Below, piece after piece: positions 6,322-8,376 of a stretch of 8,376 nt of DNA. The stretch's first letter is position 1. The number at the start of each line of letters is the position of its first letter. The notes under the pieces were generated by a model, which was not told the origin of the DNA, ran no database searches, and was given only the letters and a program-made list of their open reading frames with translations. A program made the position numbers and the translations under genes. The DNA is from JBCDCP01 sp039181495 (GTDB taxonomy: Bacteria; Pseudomonadota; Alphaproteobacteria; Rhizobiales; Tepidamorphaceae), in assembly GCA_039181495.1 (NCBI GenBank), contig JBCDCP010000123.1, forward strand, positions 1-8,376, given 5' to 3'.

Positions 6322-6346
6322 CCACAAACCTGACCGATAGCGCGTG
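6299..6346 (+). promoter_or_regulatory. Attenuator hairpin region with alternative pairings
   Basis: CACGCGCTGTCGG (6299-6311) pairs with CCGATAGCGCGTG (6334-6346) over 13 bp with a single G-U pair. Inside it a small hairpin GTGGC-TTA-GCCAC (6313-6325) contains the leader stop codon. An alternative pairing joins 6311-6319 (GGGTGGCTT) to 6349-6356 (AGGCCCCC) with one bulged T at 6314, and would destroy the terminator stem. A ribosome stalled at the Leu-Ile-Val-Val codons would mask the start of the 6299 arm and free 6311-6319 for this antiterminator; a ribosome reaching the stop would cover it and let the terminator form. The pairings are seen in the sequence; the switching is inferred from known amino acid attenuators. 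Confidence 0.7.
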
Positions 6347-6348
6347 AC

Positions 6349-6372
6349 AGGCCCCCTCGAGGGGCTTTTTTT
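6349..6372 (+). terminator. Intrinsic terminator of the ilv attenuator
   Basis: AGGCCCC (6349-6355) pairs with GGGGCTT (6361-6367) around a CTCGA loop (one G-U pair), and a run of seven T residues occupies 6366-6372. This is a classical rho-independent terminator. It lies 27 bases after the leader peptide stop and about 92 bases before the ilvB ATG, so it would stop transcription before the structural gene when branched-chain amino acids are plentiful. Confidence 0.88.
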
Positions 6373-6426
6373 GTGGCCAGACGGATGACGAGCGGATCGT
6401 ATCTCTGGCAAGCGGAAGTGGAAAGC

Positions 6427-6442
6427 GGAGGCATCAGCCTCC
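6427..6442 (+). repeat. Small hairpin in the ilvB untranslated leader
   Basis: GGAGGC (6427-6432) and GCCTCC (6437-6442) form a perfect 6-bp stem with an ATCA loop. It sits between the attenuator terminator and the ilvB start, about 22 bases upstream of the ATG, and its left arm contains a Shine-Dalgarno-like GGAGG. It might affect ribosome loading or RNA stability. Nothing more can be said from sequence. Confidence 0.4.
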
Positions 6443-6464
6443 CCGGAACGGAGCCTTGAAGACG

Positions 6465-8231
6465 ATGGCCGAAGAGATGACCGGCGCTGAGATGGTGGTT
6501 CGAGCCCTGAAGGATCAGGGTGTCGAGCATGTGTTCGGCTATCCCGGTGGTGCGGTGCTGCCGATCTATGACGAGATGTTCCAGCAAGAGGATGTCCGGC
6601 ACATTCTCGTCCGGCACGAGCAGGGCGCAGGCCACGCTGCCGAAGGTTATGCCAGATCCACCGGCAAGGCCGGCGTCGCGCTGGTGACATCGGGTCCGGG
6701 CGCGACCAACATGGTGACGCCGCTGACCGACGCTTTGATGGATTCGATCCCGCTTGTCTGTATCACCGGTCAGGTGCCCACCCACCTGATTGGCTCGGAT
6801 GCCTTTCAGGAATGCGACACGGTCGGTATCACCCGGTCCTGCACAAAGCACAACTATCTGGTCAAAGACGTCAATGATCTGTCACGGGTGCTGCACGAAG
6901 CCTTTGAGGTGGCAACGAGCGGTAGACCGGGGCCGGTCGTGGTCGACATTCCAAAGGACGTCCAGTTTGCAACCGGAACCTATGTCGGGCCGAAGTCGGT
7001 GCATCACCGCACCTACAAGCCGAAGCTGAAGGGTGATGTCGCGCGCATCAAGGAAGCGGTCGAGCTGATCCTGTCTGCCAAGCGGCCGATCGTTTACTCG
7101 GGTGGTGGCGTGATCAACTCCGGCTCGGAAGCCAGCCAGCTTCTGCGCGAGTTTGTCCGCATAACCGGCTTCCCGATCACCTCAACATTGATGGGGCTGG
7201 GCGCCTATCCGGCGGCCGATCCGCAGTGGCTCGGTATGCTGGGCATGCACGGCACGTACGAAGCCAACATGGCCATGCATGATTGCGATCTGATGATCAA
7301 TATCGGTGCGCGGTTCGATGACCGTATCACCGGTCGGCTTGACGCTTTCTCGCCCACCTCAAAGAAGATCCACATCGACATCGATCCGTCCTCGATCAAC
7401 AAGAATGTTGTTGTCGATGTTGGCATCATTGGCGACTGCGCTCACGTCCTCGAAGATCTGATCAGGCTGCTCAAGGCAAGCGGCCGCTCGATCGACAAGG
7501 ACGCGATCAAGCCCTGGTGGCGCGAAATCGACGGATGGCGCGGCAAGGACTCCCTTGGCTACCGCACGTCAGACAGCGTGATCATGCCGCAATATGCGGT
7601 CGACCGGCTGTATCAGCTTTGCAAGGACAAGGACGCCTACGTCACCACCGAGGTGGGGCAGCACCAGATGTGGGCTGCGCAGTATTTCCACTTCGAGGAA
7701 CCCAACCGGTGGATGACATCCGGTGGGCTGGGTACCATGGGCTACGGTCTGCCGGCCGCGATTGGTGTCCAGGTGGCGCATCCCGATGCGCTTGTCATCG
7801 ACATTGCGGGAGACGCCTCGATTCTGATGAATATGCAGGAGATGTCGACGGCGGTTCAGTATCGCCTGCCGGTGAAGATCTTCATCCTCAACAACCAGTA
7901 TATGGGGATGGTGCGACAGTGGCAGCAACTGCTGCATGGCAACCGGTTGTCGGAAAGCTACACCGAAGCGCTGCCGGATTTCGTCAAGCTCGCAGAAGCC
8001 TATGGTGCGGTCGGCATTCAGGCCTCGAAGCCCGGCGAACTTGATGATGCGATCAGCGAGATGATTGCGGTCGACCGGCCGGTCATTTTCGATTGCCGTG
8101 TCGCAGCACTTGAGAACTGCTTCCCGATGATCCCGTCGGGCAAAGCACATAACGAGATGCTGCTTGGCGAGAACGTGCCGCCAGAAGAGATCGAAAATGC
8201 GATCGATGACGCTGGCAAGGTGATGGTGTGA
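6465..8231 (+). CDS. ilvB: Acetohydroxyacid synthase, large catalytic subunit
   Basis: This encodes 588 residues of the AHAS (acetolactate synthase) catalytic subunit, which condenses pyruvate with pyruvate or 2-ketobutyrate using thiamine diphosphate, the first common step of Val, Leu and Ile synthesis. The N-terminal TPP domain contains GYPGGAVLPIYD (25-36) and the catalytic Glu52 in RHEQGAGHAAEGYAR. A central FAD-binding-type domain lies at about 190-340. The C-terminal TPP domain contains the metal/TPP motif starting GDASILMN (449-456) and ending LNN (475-477), followed by QYMGMVRQWQQ with Trp486, the position known for herbicide sensitivity. GDAS instead of GDGS is seen in other alphaproteobacterial enzymes. 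ATG 6465 is chosen over an in-frame TTG at 6456, whose only nearby purine stretch (GGAG to 6453) is too close. Expression is probably controlled by the upstream attenuator. The regulatory small subunit gene is not in the window. Confidence 0.96.
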   Translation: MAEEMTGAEMVVRALKDQGVEHVFGYPGGAVLPIYDEMFQQEDVRHILVRHEQGAGHAAEGYARSTGKAGVALVTSGPGATNMVTPLTDALMDSIPLVCITGQVPTHLIGSDAFQECDTVGITRSCTKHNYLVKDVNDLSRVLHEAFEVATSGRPGPVVVDIPKDVQFATGTYVGPKSVHHRTYKPKLKGDVARIKEAVELILSAKRPIVYSGGGVINSGSEASQLLREFVRITGFPITSTLMGLGAYPAADPQWLGMLGMHGTYEANMAMHDCDLMINIGARFDDRITGRLDAFSPTSKKIHIDIDPSSINKNVVVDVGIIGDCAHVLEDLIRLLKASGRSIDKDAIKPWWREIDGWRGKDSLGYRTSDSVIMPQYAVDRLYQLCKDKDAYVTTEVGQHQMWAAQYFHFEEPNRWMTSGGLGTMGYGLPAAIGVQVAHPDALVIDIAGDASILMNMQEMSTAVQYRLPVKIFILNNQYMGMVRQWQQLLHGNRLSESYTEALPDFVKLAEAYGAVGIQASKPGELDDAISEMIAVDRPVIFDCRVAALENCFPMIPSGKAHNEMLLGENVPPEEIENAIDDAGKVMV

Positions 8232-8263
8232 GCAGAGCTGACGAAGCGGACTGGTAATATCTT

Positions 8264-8376
8264 ATGCCCGACATCACGCTTGTCATCGGCAACAAGAACT
8301 ACTCGTCGTGGTCGCTGCGGCCATGGCTGGCTCTGCGGCAGTCCGGGCTGCCGTTCTCTGAACAGCTGATCAACCT
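8264..8376 (+). CDS. Glutathione S-transferase-like protein, N-terminal fragment
   Basis: The first 37 codons of a gene cut by the right edge. The sequence NKNYSSWSLRPWLALRQSGLPF (starting at residue 10) fits the thioredoxin-fold N-terminal domain of soluble glutathione S-transferases: beta strand 1 (ITLVIG), the SSWSLRPW turn with a Ser that could act on glutathione, then helix 1. The ATG at 8264 is the only start, since an in-frame TAA lies at 8255-8257. The ribosome site is weak. It lies 32 bases after ilvB on the same strand, so it may be co-transcribed. The substrate cannot be inferred. Subfamily is uncertain because only the first strand and helix are visible. Confidence 0.75.
   Translation, partial: MPDITLVIGNKNYSSWSLRPWLALRQSGLPFSEQLIN

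Overview
The window is a stretch of core chromosome from an alphaproteobacterium, most likely of the Hyphomicrobiales type. This is inferred from protein style (HflK/HflC of 374 and 303 residues, a Do-type protease, an IlvB with GDAS instead of GDGS in its thiamine-diphosphate motif), GC-rich codon use, and the gene order hflK-hflC-DUF2065-degP / serB / miaA-ilvB, which resembles clusters I recall from that order. No database search was possible, so the genus is not assigned.

Layout. Bases 1-168 are the tail of an unrecognised, lower-GC gene. A 204-base gap follows, with a good sigma70-like promoter (246-274) that should drive hflK (373-1497) and hflC (1497-2408), which overlap by one base. 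A perfect 14-bp hairpin (2413-2446) separates hflC from a two-helix DUF2065 membrane protein (2455-2640). After 163 non-coding bases comes a periplasmic Do-family serine protease (2804-4300). It converges on serB (4309-5250, minus strand) with 8 bases between the two stop codons. serB diverges from miaA (5265-6194) with only 14 bases between the start codons. Bases 6195-6464 hold a complete-looking attenuation leader for branched-chain amino acid synthesis: promoter, 18-residue leader peptide rich in Leu/Ile/Val, competing hairpins and an intrinsic terminator. The acetohydroxyacid synthase large-subunit gene ilvB (6465-8231) follows. The right edge cuts the start of a glutathione S-transferase-like gene (8264 onward).

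How the genes work together. hflK, hflC, the DUF2065 gene and degP form an envelope-proteostasis block: HflKC is the known regulator of the FtsH membrane protease, and DegP handles misfolded periplasmic proteins. serB (serine synthesis), miaA (tRNA isopentenylation at A37) and ilvB (Ile/Val/Leu synthesis) are metabolic or translational housekeeping genes. I see no CRISPR, insertion sequence, tRNA or rRNA gene, and no defence or otherwise novel multi-gene system. The most informative non-coding element is the ilv attenuator. Lesser points are the hairpin beside the DUF2065 start, the very tight serB/miaA divergence, the lower-GC gene tail at the left edge, and a GST-like gene where the small AHAS subunit gene might be expected.
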